Of a stretch of DNA of 64,000 nucleotides, positions 22,430 through 36,015 are shown piece after piece. Position 1 is the first letter of the stretch. Each line of letters opens with the position of its first letter. The DNA is from Siderastrea siderea (taxonomy: Eukaryota; Cnidaria; Anthozoa; Scleractinia; Rhizangiidae): contig OZ034967.1 in NCBI GenBank assembly GCA_964030785.1, forward strand, positions 48,202,533 to 48,266,532, in the 5' to 3' direction. The notes under the pieces are model-generated. The model saw only the letters and a list, made by a program, of their open reading frames with translations. It ran no database searches and had not been told where the DNA came from. Made by a program: the position numbers and the translations under genes.

Positions 22430-25400
22430 AAGGAGTATCATGTGTTTTGTTGAATCCCTTAAGTATTATGTAATTTTTCACAGTTTTGTATCTATCAATT
22501 TTGTAAATATCAGCTATTTTCATTTGTAATATATTAAGTTATATTTTCCCAAATTTGTATTCGTATCACAATTTTTGTGATCAGATATTATTTCTGTCAT
22601 TTTGTAATCAGCATTTCTTTGTTGTCAACTTTATATATTGTGACAAACCTTGCAAACATCCTTGAACTGAAGATGGATACTGAAATAACTGAAACACATT
22701 TTCCAACTGCAAACTCAGAAGTTGTATCATATATTTGAAGTGCCTAGTTTCTATCTTACTGCTTAGAAATTTCGAAAGTATTATTAATATTATAGAAGCT
22801 TGATACAAAACGGATTTTCACCAGGTATACAGCTCACACACAGGGCTTCCAATTTTGCTTTGACAAGCTATTCGGGCAAATGCATTTTGTCGCTGAAATC
22901 TGCTAGATTAGTTAACTACTAAAATATCAAGGCTCCTGTGTGTTTATGTTTTCAATTTGACAGTGATCTGTCAAAATTGTGACAGAAATTGTGACTGCAT
23001 TCTTTGCGAGCTGGCAAGCTGAATAAAACTTTCCTTGCACACTTCCAAGCTATGAATAAAACTTGTTTTCTTGCAAATTAAAGCTAGTTCCCTTTACAGA
23101 TATGAGTAAAGGTATGTTACAAAACAAATAAAAAGGCCAAACCATGCTTTGTTTTGTTACAAAGCAAGCTACAAGAGGACAACAGAAGTGTAGGGTGAAA
23201 ACAAGCTGCAGGCGAGTGCTTGTCCCTACTTCTTGAATAGAGAGAAGGTTGTGAGTTAATAAAATTCCTAGAGCACTAGAATTTATTGCTCTGGGTCCTG
23301 GGACCCCTAAGTCTTGGTTCTTAACTTTGGGATCCAGGATACCATATCATACTATTGCCTCCCCCCCCCCCCCAAAAAAATATATATATATATAATTAAT
23401 GAACTGACAAAGGTTAGCCTGGTGGCTAATGATTCTGAAGATAAAAGGCCATACTACCCACTCTTTTTATCTTGTACCTTAAGTTTAGACAAGTCAACCA
23501 CTTGTAACAATCTAATGAGCAGAATATCAAACTTTTATTCAATAATGTGCTATTTTCATGCAATTTTGAGGCCCGCTTAACCAAAAGAAAAGAAACCTCA
23601 TGCGCCAGCCATCCACAATGAAGAAAATACGCTTCAGGTTTACAAGTCAATCAAACCAGTCACATACATGTAATTAACAGCACTTGCATCTCGCAAAGTC
23701 AAACTGGGAAAGAGGAGGCCCCTGTTTACCAGGTTCACCCCTGTCTTTTTTTACTTTGATTCAAGAAAATCAAAAAGGGTTTTCCTTGTTTGCTTCATCT
23801 TTGATGGTGGGAAAAGGTTTCCACACACATTTAAAATGGCTGCTACCCATGTCAAGGAGACGGGATGTTTATATTGTAGGTACATGTAGCAGGGTAACCA
23901 GGACATGCAGTTACTCAGTACATTGTAGTTGGTACATGTACATGAACGTGCAGTATCTAATAATCTTTAGGCATTTTCAATGGCAGTGATACAGTAGTCC
24001 TTGAGAAACAGCGAGTGGAAATGAGCGAATCAGTTCAGATAGTTCGCAGTTGTTTTTTAGATGTTACCACTATTTTGCCTCTGCTGTCTTTGTTGTTCAG
24101 TGTATATCAGTGGGTTATCAGGAGAAGGATATGGTTGCATGATAGGGAGCGTCACCATTAAATAGGTAACAGGCAGCTCAAAATTAAGAACACGATTGAC
24201 GTGTTTAGAAAAAGTAGTCCAGCATTTGAAGAGAAATATGCTATCATAAGTCTGGGAAATCTTTTTTTTTTTCGTAATAATAGAACGAATCTCGAAGAAT
24301 ACTTACAAAACTCATGCCAACATTACACCTATGTTAATACTCTACTAATTGAATTATGAAAATCATATTTACATAGCTTTTCATGTCAGGAAAACCTCAC
24401 GAATAAGATCGTTCTAAAAGGCTAAGCAAGAGAAAACACAAAACATTTTTGCAGCTAAATGACAAGGATTTCAAGAATCTTTCTGGTGATCATCAAAGAA
24501 CAAACATCATTTGGGAAGTTCAGAATAACGAATAGATTGTCAGATCAATGTCATAACCACAAACACATTCAACTGGGGGAACTACGGAACTAAACTGACA
24601 TGAGCTACAGAAACCAAGAACACTTCAATAACGGTCGATTCTGGAGAGCTCAATAAGGAGAAAGAGTCAGGACTCTTCTGGCAATGATGCATGGAATATT
24701 TAATTTATAAAACACGCATGTACAGGGAAATCCTGACTGGCCAACAATTACGAGCAACATACAGTATATATCAGCTCAAAGTAAACTGCATAAAACTCAA
24801 ACTGAAAGCTGTAAATAAAGTTCTTGAACTCTGTAAGATGTGGATGATTTTTTGATAATTTACAACTTAAACCCACACCAAATGTAAACGTACACAATCG
24901 CCTTTCGCGGACTTCATTAATTATGACCAATTATCTCCCCCAGTCAACTTATGCATAAACAAATGTTTGCACTTGTAGATCAGAAACATCAACACACAAA
25001 GACTTCTTTGCAATTTTTTCGACAGCAACTAAACCTTAACAACCAATTTCTTTCCTTGTCCATCTGTTCCTACCCCACTGGCAAAGAACAACCTAAACTG
25101 AAGACCAGAGAGTGCTAACACGCACCTGAGTAAACTTTTCCTCCCAATTTCTTCCTGTCCTGTCTTTGCAAATCAAAATCTACGACATTTTAGAGGATCC
25201 AAACACTCCAATTAATTCTTCATCCATAGAGACTGCGCAAAACTTGGTTAAGAGCCCCTCAAAACTTACCTATTACACTTCGAAGGATTCTACTTTGAAT
25301 GGCTTTGTGGGCTTGTTGCTAAAAGGTTAACTCAACACCACACAACTGTTTCTGCAAGGACAGCCCCAATAGTTCTCAGTTGCTATGGCAACTGCAAAAT

Positions 25401-28400
25401 AAAAACAAACAGTGGGATTCCTAGAAACTTGATGTCTGTGTTAGAACAAATTAAAAGTGACTACGGGTAGAATGGTCCTGTAGTGGAGAAGGAGAGGTGT
25501 GACCGTGCAGTTGTTTTTGTTATTGTGAATGTCTACCAAAAAGATGTACAAATTATGTCAACTAATCTGTAACAAATTATATTTCACAGCTTTGCATGAT
25601 TTTAGCTGAGCTGCCTCAGCAACAGTCTTCCAATTACACCTGAGTAACAAGCTTTAAATCACACTTTAGCTCTCGCGCTCACCAAGACCACTGAATGTCC
25701 AAAAAAGCTACCAACCTTTTTGAAGTTGTCTTCCATCTCTTGAACAAAGCCAATACTTTTCCTGAGTCAGATCAAACATAAAAGTAAACAAACACATACA
25801 TGTAAATAAATAAATAATATTTTTAGACTTATAGGTTCTTTTCTTCTAACTAAATTCATTTGGCAATTTTATTATTTATAGTGTTTTAAATTTATTATAA
25901 TATAAATAAATTTAAATAGTGTCCACAATGAGTTAGTAAAGCTAAATACTCCCAACACCCAAATAAAGTTATTCATTCACCAGGGGTTTCAATAAAATTT
26001 GAAGTAGGCAGCTGGTTTGAGTAGAGTAACCGACTGTATCAACAGGAGCTTTGACAGAATCTTCCTGTAATTACTTCAATTTAGGGGAAAAGTAGCCGAT
26101 TTCTCTGAACGAAATAGCCGACACTTTTCGTCGGCCGTCGGTGCTTATTGAAAGCACTCATTCACTTAAATAAAATATGTAAAGTAAACAACACTACACC
26201 CATAAAGCATTCCCTGCGCTGAAAGCAGTTTCCATGATGCTTCCGCAGCAGACTGTACACCCAAGTGTTTCAGCAGATCCATCTTATTGCCAGTATAATT
26301 ATGTTTCTTTCCTTTTTATATCCACTGATCTTTAATTTATTTATTCCCTAGGGAATAGAGTCCAAGGTATGATTTAATTTATTTTTGGTTCAGTTTGTTC
26401 TCAACAAGATGGGTTGGAAATGAGGTATGAAGTGTGTTGTCACATTGTGACATGTCAGTCATTTTAATTGTGATTTCATTGTATTGTAATGTTTGAGATG
26501 TTAGAGCAGTCTATGATCGAGTGTCACAAAACCAAAACCAAAGTATTCACACTGGCCAACCACAGCTGACATGCATGTAAACAACACAAAAACCAAATTC
26601 AACATTAAAAGTTGCTTTGCTGTTTGGCTTTAGCGAGTATGTGTGGGCAAAGATTTGGTGAATCATAAATACTCAGTGGATAGAATACATCAAAACAAAT
26701 GTTCTTTCCTTAGGACAAGTCAAGATGCACAATTCTTAAAACCCCTTAAGCCCTGATACAAAAATGCATAATTATTCTCCTTACTGTTCTCCATACATTT
26801 CTTATGGAACTAGGAAAGGGAATTTGTCTAAATATATCAATACATTTTATCCTTGGTGATCAGTTTCTTTATTCTCATCACTTGCATATTTGAACAAGTA
26901 TTGGTAGTGCCATATTTCCTTGATTAACTGCCCCTTGGTGACCCCTTGCCAGTAAAAAAAGAGAGAAACTGTGCATGTGGTGAGAGAAGGTTGTATTAAC
27001 TTGACTTCTACTGCCAAGGGCAATATATTGTCAAAATTCCAAGCCAATTCATGGACTCAGAAAAGGCAAGAAAGCAAAATTTGGAGCAAGCAAACCAGAC
27101 ATCCATTTCTCAAAAGCCCTGAAACGTTGCAGGACGATCTCGGGCACAATAATTCACACTGTATAAAACAAAGATGTTTCTAAGCATGAAACTTGACATG
27201 TTTAATATTTCTTATCTCAAAGGGGGAGACTCCTAACTGCCACATTGTTGCTATGGGAAGTTCCTTATTATCGTATCTTGGAAACCCTGACTTCCACGGA
27301 TCAACTGCTTGGCCATGTCACAACCTCATTTGGCAAGTCACATGACCTGAACAGAAAAAATGCTAAAACACAAGCAGCATACAGTTTTGGCTATTCAAAA
27401 CACTGCCAACATTTAACGATTATCGAGATGCAAAATTTGAAGCATCGATTTCTAGAAATTTGCATTTTTATAAAAATTATTACGTCACAAGCATGTATGT
27501 TTATACATTTTGTGCTGTAGTTCTTCTATTCTTTGAAATAACAGTAATAAAAGTTGCATGCTTCAGATTATAAAGAAGGCTGGATTATCTCTGATTCACC
27601 CAAAAAAATCAGAACTTCACCTAGTTTTTTCCTTCGGAGTTTTTTGGAGTTTTCTTCTTTCTAATGTCAATTGGAGACTGGCACTAGCTACGCATTATGT
27701 CATTTTGAAATTCAGATGTTCGTCTACAACCTAACAGTGAATGTCAAAATACTATCAACACAAATCCCTTAGCAACAACACCAGGTCTGAAGTTAAGAAT
27801 CTTCCCCTTTAAAGAGATGTTAAAATAGCAGTAATGCTTTTGCAGAATAAGTGGTTCACATTTTTACAAATGGCTTTTCTGGTTCAAAAAGTTTTCCAAG
27901 GCTTTCAAGCAACATAATCTAGGGTCCAGTTGATCAAAACAAGGGGATTTAACTTTTAAGCATGGTTCCTTTGTCTCTTGTTAAAAAAGGAGTTTTCTCA
28001 CAGTCAGGTAATTTCAAGTAGATGTTTGAAAGCAAGCAAGTCAAAATGTAGGGCAAACAGAATTTATGGGAATCCTCATTGCTTGGCTACAAGACTGAAT
28101 TAAAAATCTCTGCTAACCCTTCATTACCTTGATTCTGCTTTGAACAACCAGGCCCAGGTATTTCGCCCAGGTATTTGTTCATGTTTTGGCTCCAGTCTGT
28201 TGAGCACAAGTTGTTGTGAATAAATTATCCTTACACCTATAGGACTGTGGGGAGCAGTCTTTGAAGTTGAATGTTGACTGGGCCAGGTATTCTGAAATCT
28301 GGCGAAACACTTTGTGGTGTCTTACAATCAAGAGAGTTAACAATTAGCAGTTAAATAGCAAACATCTTACTTGTTCTGGGAATGTTACTTTTCACAATGA

Positions 28401-29080
28401 CCCCTTGGTAGTATCAAACCTTCCCGCAAACTGCAAAGAAAGTTTTAAATAAAGGTTAGCAAAACACAAGAGCAAGGGCAAATTAAGGTACCACTGTAAA
28501 GATGGATTTCACACTTGTGATTGCCTAATTTACATACTTTGTTATCACTCCTTACCTAAATCAGTGGTCCCTGTCTGCGACAACACTTCAGCCATGCAAT
28601 GTCATCTCACTGCATTTTTAAGTATCACACCACTTCTTCAACTCATCTCTCGTTTCGCCTGCAGAGACAAAAAAAAATGACGGCAAATTCAAGCAACAAA
28701 AAGGGTCTTTGTTTTAAACATTGCTACAGAAAACCTCAGAACTGTCACCAGAAACGTGACGCAAGCAAACAAGATCAAATGTCACGGATTCGACGAAGAA
28801 CGAGGTTGATCACATACGAGGGTCTGCACAAATAAGTAATAAGTCAAATAACCGCACAAATGCTTTTAAAACGAAAGTTTTTAAGATTCAAGCGATTCAT
28901 CTTATTCATTTAGACTTCACAAATGTTTTTAACCAGGAGTTCTCGATTTCTTACACATAGGCTTAAGCTGAGAACACGTAAACTAAAGAATAAAGAAACA
29001 ACCAGCGAAGCAAGGTCACAAACTAAATGTTGTACTCACCATTGCATGCAACAACAGCAGAATACGGTAAGCTACAGCAA
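22430..29080. other. Long AT-rich interval without a supported gene
   Basis: There are short ORFs on both strands (for example 23314-23580, 26847-27047 minus, 27245-27520) but no domain or coherent exon chain. Features are limited to simple repeats: a C-run followed by (TA)n at 23361-23395, and an AT-rich near-palindrome around 25890-25920. It may be intergenic DNA upstream of the TATA-led gene at 29132. Confidence 0.4.
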
Positions 29081-29083
29081 GCT

Positions 29084-29091
29084 TATAAAAG
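29084..29091 (+). promoter_or_regulatory. TATA box (TATAAAAG)
   Basis: TATAAAAG lies about 30 nt before agactctcagctcac and about 45 nt before the ATG at 29132, the expected spacing for a TATA-driven RNA polymerase II start. It supports the first exon of the three-exon gene that follows. Confidence 0.55.
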
Positions 29092-29131
29092 CTTGATTCG
29101 AAACAGACTCTCAGCTCACACACACACAGCC

Positions 29132-32100
29132 ATGCCTGACATGTTTGCTGTGGAAAAACCTCACCTTGAAATCGAGGCTGATAATCGGAACTTGTCAGAG
29201 ACACGACAATGCATTGTGATGCTCAAAGAAGATTGGGCGAATCTCATGTATGGGAAGGGTAAGTCTTTCCAAGACTTACTATCTTTTCGTTCGCACGTTT
29301 ATCATCCTCCCACCGCCCCTGGAAAAAAGGGTTCACTCAGGCTAGATAATTACCTCTTATTAACCGAGCTTAGTTGGTCTGTATGGGAGAATCTTGACCG
29401 AGGTCGTGAGTACAGACCGAACGCAGTGAGGTCTGTACACACGACCGAGCTGACATTTTGCTTGCAAAAGTCGATGAGCTGAACTTAAATCTGCCAACGT
29501 TTACTCGTCCTCTACCTTTTTTCTCGTCAGGCTTGTTGGCGCTTCATTTTAGTATTTTTAGAAGGAAATAGTCAATATTTTTGTAGTTTAGTTTACACCT
29601 TTGTCACCGCAAAGTGTAACCGGTCTAGATGCCGGTCTAGATGGGAAAATTTAGACCGCGGTCAATATCGATTTCAGCCAATCAAATTCGTGAATTCGGT
29701 AGTTCCCAGTCCTTGTGAGACACCGCCATGTAATAATGAGGAATATGAAATAAAAACTCATAAAATTGCTGCCATGGTGTTTTGATTTGTGTTTCTGTGT
29801 TTATTTTGGCGATTTAAGGCTCGCGAAAGCGACGTTTTCCAAATAATATAATAAATAATAATAATAAAAACAATCTTTAAAGAGGAAGCGCCCGTCACGT
29901 AAATACGTGGTTTTCAGGGAGGTCCTCCATAAAATAAAAAGTATTAAAATCTAAAATAAGAAATACAAATGTCACAGATCTAAAATATAAAATATACAAT
30001 GATTAAAACTACTAAAACTACCAACTGTCCTAAAAACTAATTACCAATAATTATCTATTAACAATACGTCGTACATCTAAAAGAATATTTATTTATCGTC
30101 TAAAAATGTTTATCCATCAAGAATCTTGTAAGGTTTTTCTTGAAAATTGTGCATGGCATTGGCTTTCTTAAAAATACTGGGAGAGACATCCAGTCATTTG
30201 TAAAACAGAAGTAGGACACTCTCTTTCCGCATTCCGTTTTAGGTTTAGGCAATCTAGGTAAGTAGCCATGTCTAGTGTTGTAGCCATGTGAACTTCTTAA
30301 TGTCGATTTAAAACTTTCAAAATGTTGCGGAATGTCTCCTTTGAGCGGACTCGCTCAAAAGTAGAGAAAGAGAACTGCCTTGTTCTCGTTCTCTACTTTT
30401 GAGCAAGTCCGACCGTTATTTTGAAAACATCGCTTTCGCGAGCCTTAAATCGCCAAAATAAACACAGAAACACAAATCAAAACACCACGGAAGCAATTTT
30501 ATGAGTTATTATTTCATTTTCCCCAGTTTTAAAACTCCTAAATTTCGGCTTTAGTTTTGCAAATTTGATAAACCGACACAGCCATTATAAATGCACAGCC
30601 CACCACAAAAACAGAGGATGGTAAGCCTGTGGTAAAACATGTTTCTGACAAGTTGTACCTTGACTATCAAACTTTGGAGAAATGTTATTTCCTATTTCTT
30701 CAACAATACCCTAGCTCTCTACATTATCTTGGTATTTTTTCCTCGCAAAAACTATTCTTCTTTCGTTATTTACATTCCAATGTTCAGCTTTCGGTATAAA
30801 CACTTGACTTCTGGGATGTTATGACTAAGACTACCCTTTAAATATGTTAATACTGGGCAATTTTACAAGAAATACCGCCTATTTCAGTCTAATTCTGCAT
30901 GATGTTTCACCGGCGATGACTTTTGTGAGTACTTCATAAGCGATGAAACTAAAGGACTTACTCTATTTTAGCGTTTGGTGCTACTCAAAACACACATCTT
31001 TTCCTGGTGTCATTGTTTGGCCTTCACGCCCTCGACTGGTCTGAATCCTGGATACTTCCTGAACTGCCGTCCCTAAGAATTCAGTTCCCAGACAGTTCGG
31101 CCACATTAGGCAAGCTAAACGAGTTGGGATGTTCGCGAATTATAATAAAAGAACTCGGAAATACACAACAGTAAATGACGTTTTCGTTTGTAGTTGCCGG
31201 CTTTTCCGGCGGTTATAGGTTTAGGCGTTTTGCGAGCAGGCATTAAAAAAAAAATGAATTTTGTCTTTCTGATTCAATGTCTTGGTTTTGCGAGGCAAGA
31301 AAATTTATTTTTCATAATCGGAGCCTAACGTGGTTCGCTCTACTCTCATGCTGTCAGTGTCTTTTAATTGAGAGTAAAAAAATGAATCGACGAGGAAAAA
31401 ATCAAATTTGTTTATTTTGTCGATGGCCAAAAGAGTTACCCTCCTTTCAATATTAAACGTATTTAAAAAAGTTGTTTTTAGCATCATGACGAAAGCGGTA
31501 GTGGAAAACACTCTTTTTAACTGAGAACTATAGCCATGAGACGCCTAAATTTGCATGTCTTTGAAAGTCTAAAACGGAAAGAGAAATAAAATAGTGTTTT
31601 CGGATGGTTTCATCGAGCAATATAATAATCCTTTCTAACTCTTGCTATACATGAAATCCATATTTTAAAGCTAACAAGATGCTTCTAACAACAAAACGCC
31701 GTCTGCTTATACTTCGAATCAAGTCAAAGCAAGAGGTGTAGCTCTGCGCATTAACAATAAAGAGCAATTGTTTTTGTTCGATAGTAGGCCAAACATTCTT
31801 ATAGGTCGGGAAACACTAGACTACAAGTTGCAAGGACAGGTCGCTGCGATAACCCGCCTAGTACAGTGTGCACTGCTCGGGCGACAGGTTGCTGGGACTA
31901 GACGCCTACCGAGTGCAGACGAGGCGACTTGTCACAGGGTAGCGGCCTGTCCACAGGTCCATGCAGAGGGAGTCTGGTAACTAGATTTTAAATTCCATGT
32001 GGCCCTAAATTTTTTGCATGTTCTAACTTTTGCGGTTTTTTTTTTCTTCATGATCCACGGAAAAAAGTTCCCTCGAAATTTTTCTCCGCAAAAGTTTACT

Positions 32101-34106
32101 CCACAATCAAAATTATATACAAACATCACCTTTTACAAGTAGCATATTTAAATCATTTTCAGATATAAAAAGAGGAAATTACAGTCGGTGCAATACAAGT
32201 ATTAAGCTCAGGTTAAAAGCTTTGAAGAAAACAACATCTATTTTACTCCATTGATTAACTGAATAACTTGTTATACGTCTGCATGTTGTTCATCTGTATC
32301 CGATTGAGTTTGTGCACAAAAAAAACGAGAATGTTGTAAGTCCAAATAGAAGCCAACTTCCTGAAAATCACAAAAATTAATTCCCGCAAAACACAAAAAT
32401 ATCGCCCTTTCGAAAAATTGATTCCAGGAAAGATTTAGTGCTATACGGTAAGCAAGAAGACCAAGGCCGCCGTGTTTCCTCGTCCCCAGGCGTGAGTATA
32501 GCGCGGACAAACAGGGAGCGCGCGGCGTCTTGGGAAGGATACAAATGCAGTGCGCCTATCCCACAACGCCACGGGCACCACCATATAAGAAACAGAAGCT
32601 CTTGATTCTGTCAGTGATGATGCTTGATGAAATGATGACAAAAGAGGTGGACACGACATTCTATCGAGAAGAGAAGAAAAAGGTGCTTATGGCACCATTT
32701 TTTTAAAGTTGGCTGTGGACGATACCCCCAGATTTTCTGAGTACAGGAAGATGCCTTTTCGCTATAATCAGTCCTCCAATACGGACGGAAGATACCACTT
32801 TGACTGACGTATATATCAACAAGAAAATCCCCAGGGGCATATTAGACCCCGACGTTCCCCGACCCCTCAGGGTGCAAAATATTACGATCACTCAAGATAC
32901 CAGCCCTAGCCTGCGCGACAAGTATTTGCTTGGCTAGCGAAAACCGGAGGACTGGGGCAAGTAACCTGAAAAATAAAAAGAATAATACGAAAGAAATAAA
33001 ATGGCCATTAGTAGGCCTTGTCCTGGCGGCGGGGTAATAAATGAACCTTTCCATAGGTTCATGTTTTATATTCATTCGAGGGGACAAGTCATTTGAACAG
33101 TACACGTCACCAACAGTGAAAATTTGTGTCATTTTGTCCCCGCGACCTGATGAACGAATTCAAGCAGGTTTGGATAGTAATCCGTGCATGTGCCTGTGGG
33201 AGGAGTCATATTTTACCCTAATACGACTCCCCTGAAAACGACATGCGTGGGAGGCTACCTGTCCTTTGAATATGTCAGACAAACGACCAATCAATAAAGG
33301 GCGGAAGAGTGTGAGTGAGACAGAGTGTGCGTGACCAGCTCCAAAAACCTGGCGACCAACGACAAACTGGCTTCCATCAAAGGTTTGCACATTTCTAAGC
33401 ACCAATCCTTTTTTATTCCCATTCATCGCTTAGCTCGGTCGACTAGTGATTACTGGAGTCCGCATGCTCAAGGATTTTACAAGGTAAGAAACTCAATTCA
33501 TCTCACGGTCTTTTTAATTTCCCTTTAATCAGAATCAGAGATCCAGCGAGCAGGGTCAGGTATGCTATCGATATTTTGAAAGGGTCGCAAAGCAAACTCC
33601 ACTGCTTTTGGACCCACTTTGGTTAATTACAGTAATAAATAGTCTCAAAAAGTCATAGAAATAAACATTTATAATTTGTCAACAGTAAGGTTTGTACAAA
33701 ATTATCGTAGCTTTGAAACGAACCCAGAAGTGTTACCGAGTGTGTTTGTTGGTTAAAATCAAATTGTTATTTTAGGCACATTCGTTTGCTTTTCACTTAA
33801 CACCTATGAACAGTATATAAATTTGTAAAACAATGTTCCCTACTAATCGTCGTAACCTGAAAATAAAATTACTTGGTTTATTGGCAAGGAGAGAACTCAG
33901 TGCAATGACGATTATGGCATATGAATGTTGATGGAGGTATTCCCCGAAATATTTGAGCGCTTGGTCGTGTATTCTGGGAATCATAGACCGCTGATATTGG
34001 AACGTATGCTCATCATTTCCTTTAGGATACACCACGAAGAGCCACTTACTCGTTTAGTCTGCCACCGAGCAGACCGAGGGATGAAAAAGCCGGCTTGTGT
34101 AGCTAG
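29132..34106 (+). CDS. Probable three-exon gene, 85-aa protein of unknown function
   Basis: Exon 1 is 29132-29258 (MPDMFAVEKPHLEIEADN to NLMYGK), ending at G|GTAAGT in phase 1. Exon 2 is 33434-33483, after a strong pyrimidine tract (ccttttttattcccattcatcgcttag), reading RSTSDYWSPHAQGFYK and ending AAG|GTAAGA in phase 0. Exon 3 is 34026-34106, after tttcctttag, reading DTPRRATYSFSLPPSRPR and stopping with TAG. Phases agree at both junctions (127+50+81 nt = 86 codons). There is no signal peptide or membrane span; the protein is polar, with an acidic N-half and an aromatic/proline-rich C-half. I do not recognise the family. The 4.2-kb first intron contains LINE and MITE debris. An extra phase-compatible exon could have been missed. 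The 3' end is uncertain because another GT donor follows the stop. Confidence 0.5.
29350..29660. repeat. Dispersed GACCGAGGTC-type repeat fragments
   Basis: Two related stretches (gtatgggagaatcttgaccg near 29380 and gatgggaaaatttagaccgc near 29640) share order and wording, and the first contains an inverted gaccga...tcggtc pair. They appear to be fragments of one repeat family inside the intron. Confidence 0.4.
29745..30520. repeat. Inverted repeat, about 95-bp arms enclosing a LINE 3' end
   Basis: The arm at about 29745-29840 (gtgttttgatttgtgtttct through cgcgaaagcgacgttttc) is the inverted counterpart of about 30424-30520 at roughly 93 percent identity. The 580-bp spacer holds a minus-strand LINE 3' end. 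A smaller hairpin lies at about 30348-30408 (gctcaaaagtagagaa / ttctctacttttgagc). Confidence 0.75.
29845..30310 (-). pseudogene. LINE 3' end with ORF2 C-terminus, minus strand
   Basis: On the minus strand 30310-30095 reads HGYNTRHGYLPRLPKPKTEC and, further on, FKKNLTRFLMDKHF, then a stop. This resembles the C-terminal tail of CR1/L2-like ORF2 proteins (YNTR ... LP..KT ... FK..L..FL). An AT-rich untranslated region follows, ending in (AAT)n at 29845-29870, a typical terminal microsatellite for that clade. Confidence 0.6.
30530..31990. other. Intronic or intergenic DNA, no gene seen
   Basis: 31826-31965 is GC-richer and contains gaca-ggtcgc and gcgac-ttgtc words in both orientations, suggestive of an old MITE. 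The rest has no structure I can support. Confidence 0.35.
31999..32443. mobile_element. GTGGCACTAAATTTTTGCG-type MITE, copy 1
   Basis: The left end is gtggccctaaattttttgc and the right end is its inverted counterpart (agatttagtgctat). Internally it matches 43532-44102 in order: GCGGTTTTTT, GATCC-CGGAAAAAA, CTCCGCAAAA, TTTACTCCAC, and TTCCCGCAAAACACAAAAA near the right end. Non-coding, about 445 bp. Confidence 0.7.
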
Positions 34107-34109
34107 TTT

Positions 34110-36010
34110 GGGTCGCAATTCTGTGAGTTTTCTATTCGACTTTAATGTCCTTTCTCAGAGTCACTGAGCGTAAAACAATCCAGCGAACTACTTCTAGATC
34201 CGCTGGACATGCTAGACCGCGTTTTACGACGGTTTATCATTTAGTCTGAGGTTGACTCGATGATAAATCCAGAACTATTTTCAGTTGATCAAGCCAAACG
34301 AATCTCTAAAATATGGCCCAGAATTGTGCTATCCCCTCAAGCATAGTCGGCTTTATATCATTGCGTTACTGTCAATTTAACTAGTACAGCCCCGGGGTAC
34401 AGCCCAGAAGGACCGCTTGCGCTTGCATTTGCATATGCTGTAAAATTATTATGCCGGCCAAATAAGTGCAAACCTGTTTTTATGCCAATTTTGCATCATC
34501 GTGATAATCCACTGATCCATATTTGCTCTGTATAAAGGAAGAGGGGTTACAAAGTTAGCACAACAATGCACTTCAACAGAAGTACTCAGATATTTTGGCA
34601 AACAATTACAAAAAACCTCTGGTAATAGCTTTTTAGCAACACAGCGCAGAATGTATCGAAAATGCTAGCCTTTTCATAAATTATATTTCTTAGATTTTGG
34701 CCTTCAAATTCTTATATTAACAAGGTTCGAGGTGTCATTTTCCCAGAAAAAGCTAAGTATTTAGTCGTAGTAAATCTGTTTATTTAGGACGAAAGAGAAC
34801 ACAGATTTTACCGAAGCGATTTCCCTGGTGCCAAAAAATACATTAACTGTTCAGGAGACGGGAGCTTGCTCGTTTCCTGTCTAAATTTTGCGGAACGTAA
34901 GCCTAACAGGTTTTCATCCAAAAAGGCTGTTATTAAAAACAAATACCTTGAACAATACCATACATGTAATGTCACTGATGAAGCCTGACTGAAGCCCATG
35001 GTACATCCCCGCATGTAAATTAGAGGCTGGGTTCGGGTTCGCAAGAGTAATACTTAAAAGAGAGAGGGGGCTTACGTAAAAATCTCCCTGCTTGTTAGAG
35101 AGGAAGAGGTTAGTAGAGAGAAGGTTTTCATAGAGGATTTATGATATATATGTTTATCTAGGGTTCTTCTTTGCCGAGTATATACGTAGTTACCCACATG
35201 TCTGGAATATGACGTCCTTGAACTCGTTTACAGATAAATTACAATTAATAAGAAATATATTGTTGACTTTACAATATTTCCGTTATTACTGTGTAATGCT
35301 GATCGTTATAGACCAAGACTGCTTAGTACGATGCAGTAAAACGCTTGAGGATTTCACAGTCGGAGACATTTTGAGACTCCAACCCTACCCGTCCCTTCAT
35401 CAGTCACCAATGAGGCGGCACAGGTGCCCCGAAATGTGTGTAACTGCAAAGCTACTTGGACTGACTTTACTATATTTTTGCCTATGGCTACATCAATTTG
35501 GTTCACGATAAGAAGGTTCATTCTGACCAGTGCCCTGAGCAGTGCGAACTTTGCTATGAACCGATAAGATGGACCCCTAACGAATTTATTTAAATTAGTT
35601 TATATAAAAAAAAAAAAATAACAAGACAAAACAAAAAAAGACAGTTCTATTTAGGTACAGACCTTTTTACCGGCTTCACATACAGCCAGCAATCCTAACG
35701 GAAAGGTTTACCAAAGTGCAGAAAGTGGTATGAGAAAGTTAAAACTTTAGCAAAGCCTTAACTAACCGATTCTGCCATTTTGAAGAGGTTTCGTGCTCTT
35801 TTTAGTGTCGCTCGTGATGGTTAATCTACTTCGATCAGGCGAGCTCATAAAGGACGGTACCAAGAAAGGGTGTCTTATGTAACCGTACCCTGGTGAACTC
35901 GCTACACATGACGCACATCAACAAGAAAAGAAGTGCATTAGTTTTGTTAATCAAGAACATTTTATGAGTGATACTGACACTAACATAAAGTACATCTTTT
36001 GTTATCTCAT
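34110..36010. other. Interval between two plus-strand genes
   Basis: No confirmed gene. 35411-35511 reads a short ORF whose MCVTAKLLGLTLLYFCLWLH would make a plausible signal peptide, but no good donor follows. A cysteine-rich tail (DQCPEQCELCYEP) sits in the next frame. An A-run occurs at 35607-35620. Confidence 0.35.
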
Positions 36011-36015
36011 TAGAG

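Noticed and set aside
27060..27520. Coding gene from plus frames 26971-27183 and 27245-27520
   Set aside because: No ATG context, domain or splice phase agreement; the frames look like chance openings in AT-rich DNA.
35390..35420. Hammerhead-ribozyme-like CTGATGA on the minus strand near Penelope-type debris
   Set aside because: The required GAAA core segment and stems I to III could not be placed.
35411..35570. Signal-peptide ORF followed by a cysteine-rich tail in another frame
   Set aside because: It needs a frameshift or a weak GTTCAC donor, and no consistent exon chain to the MRH-type gene was found.
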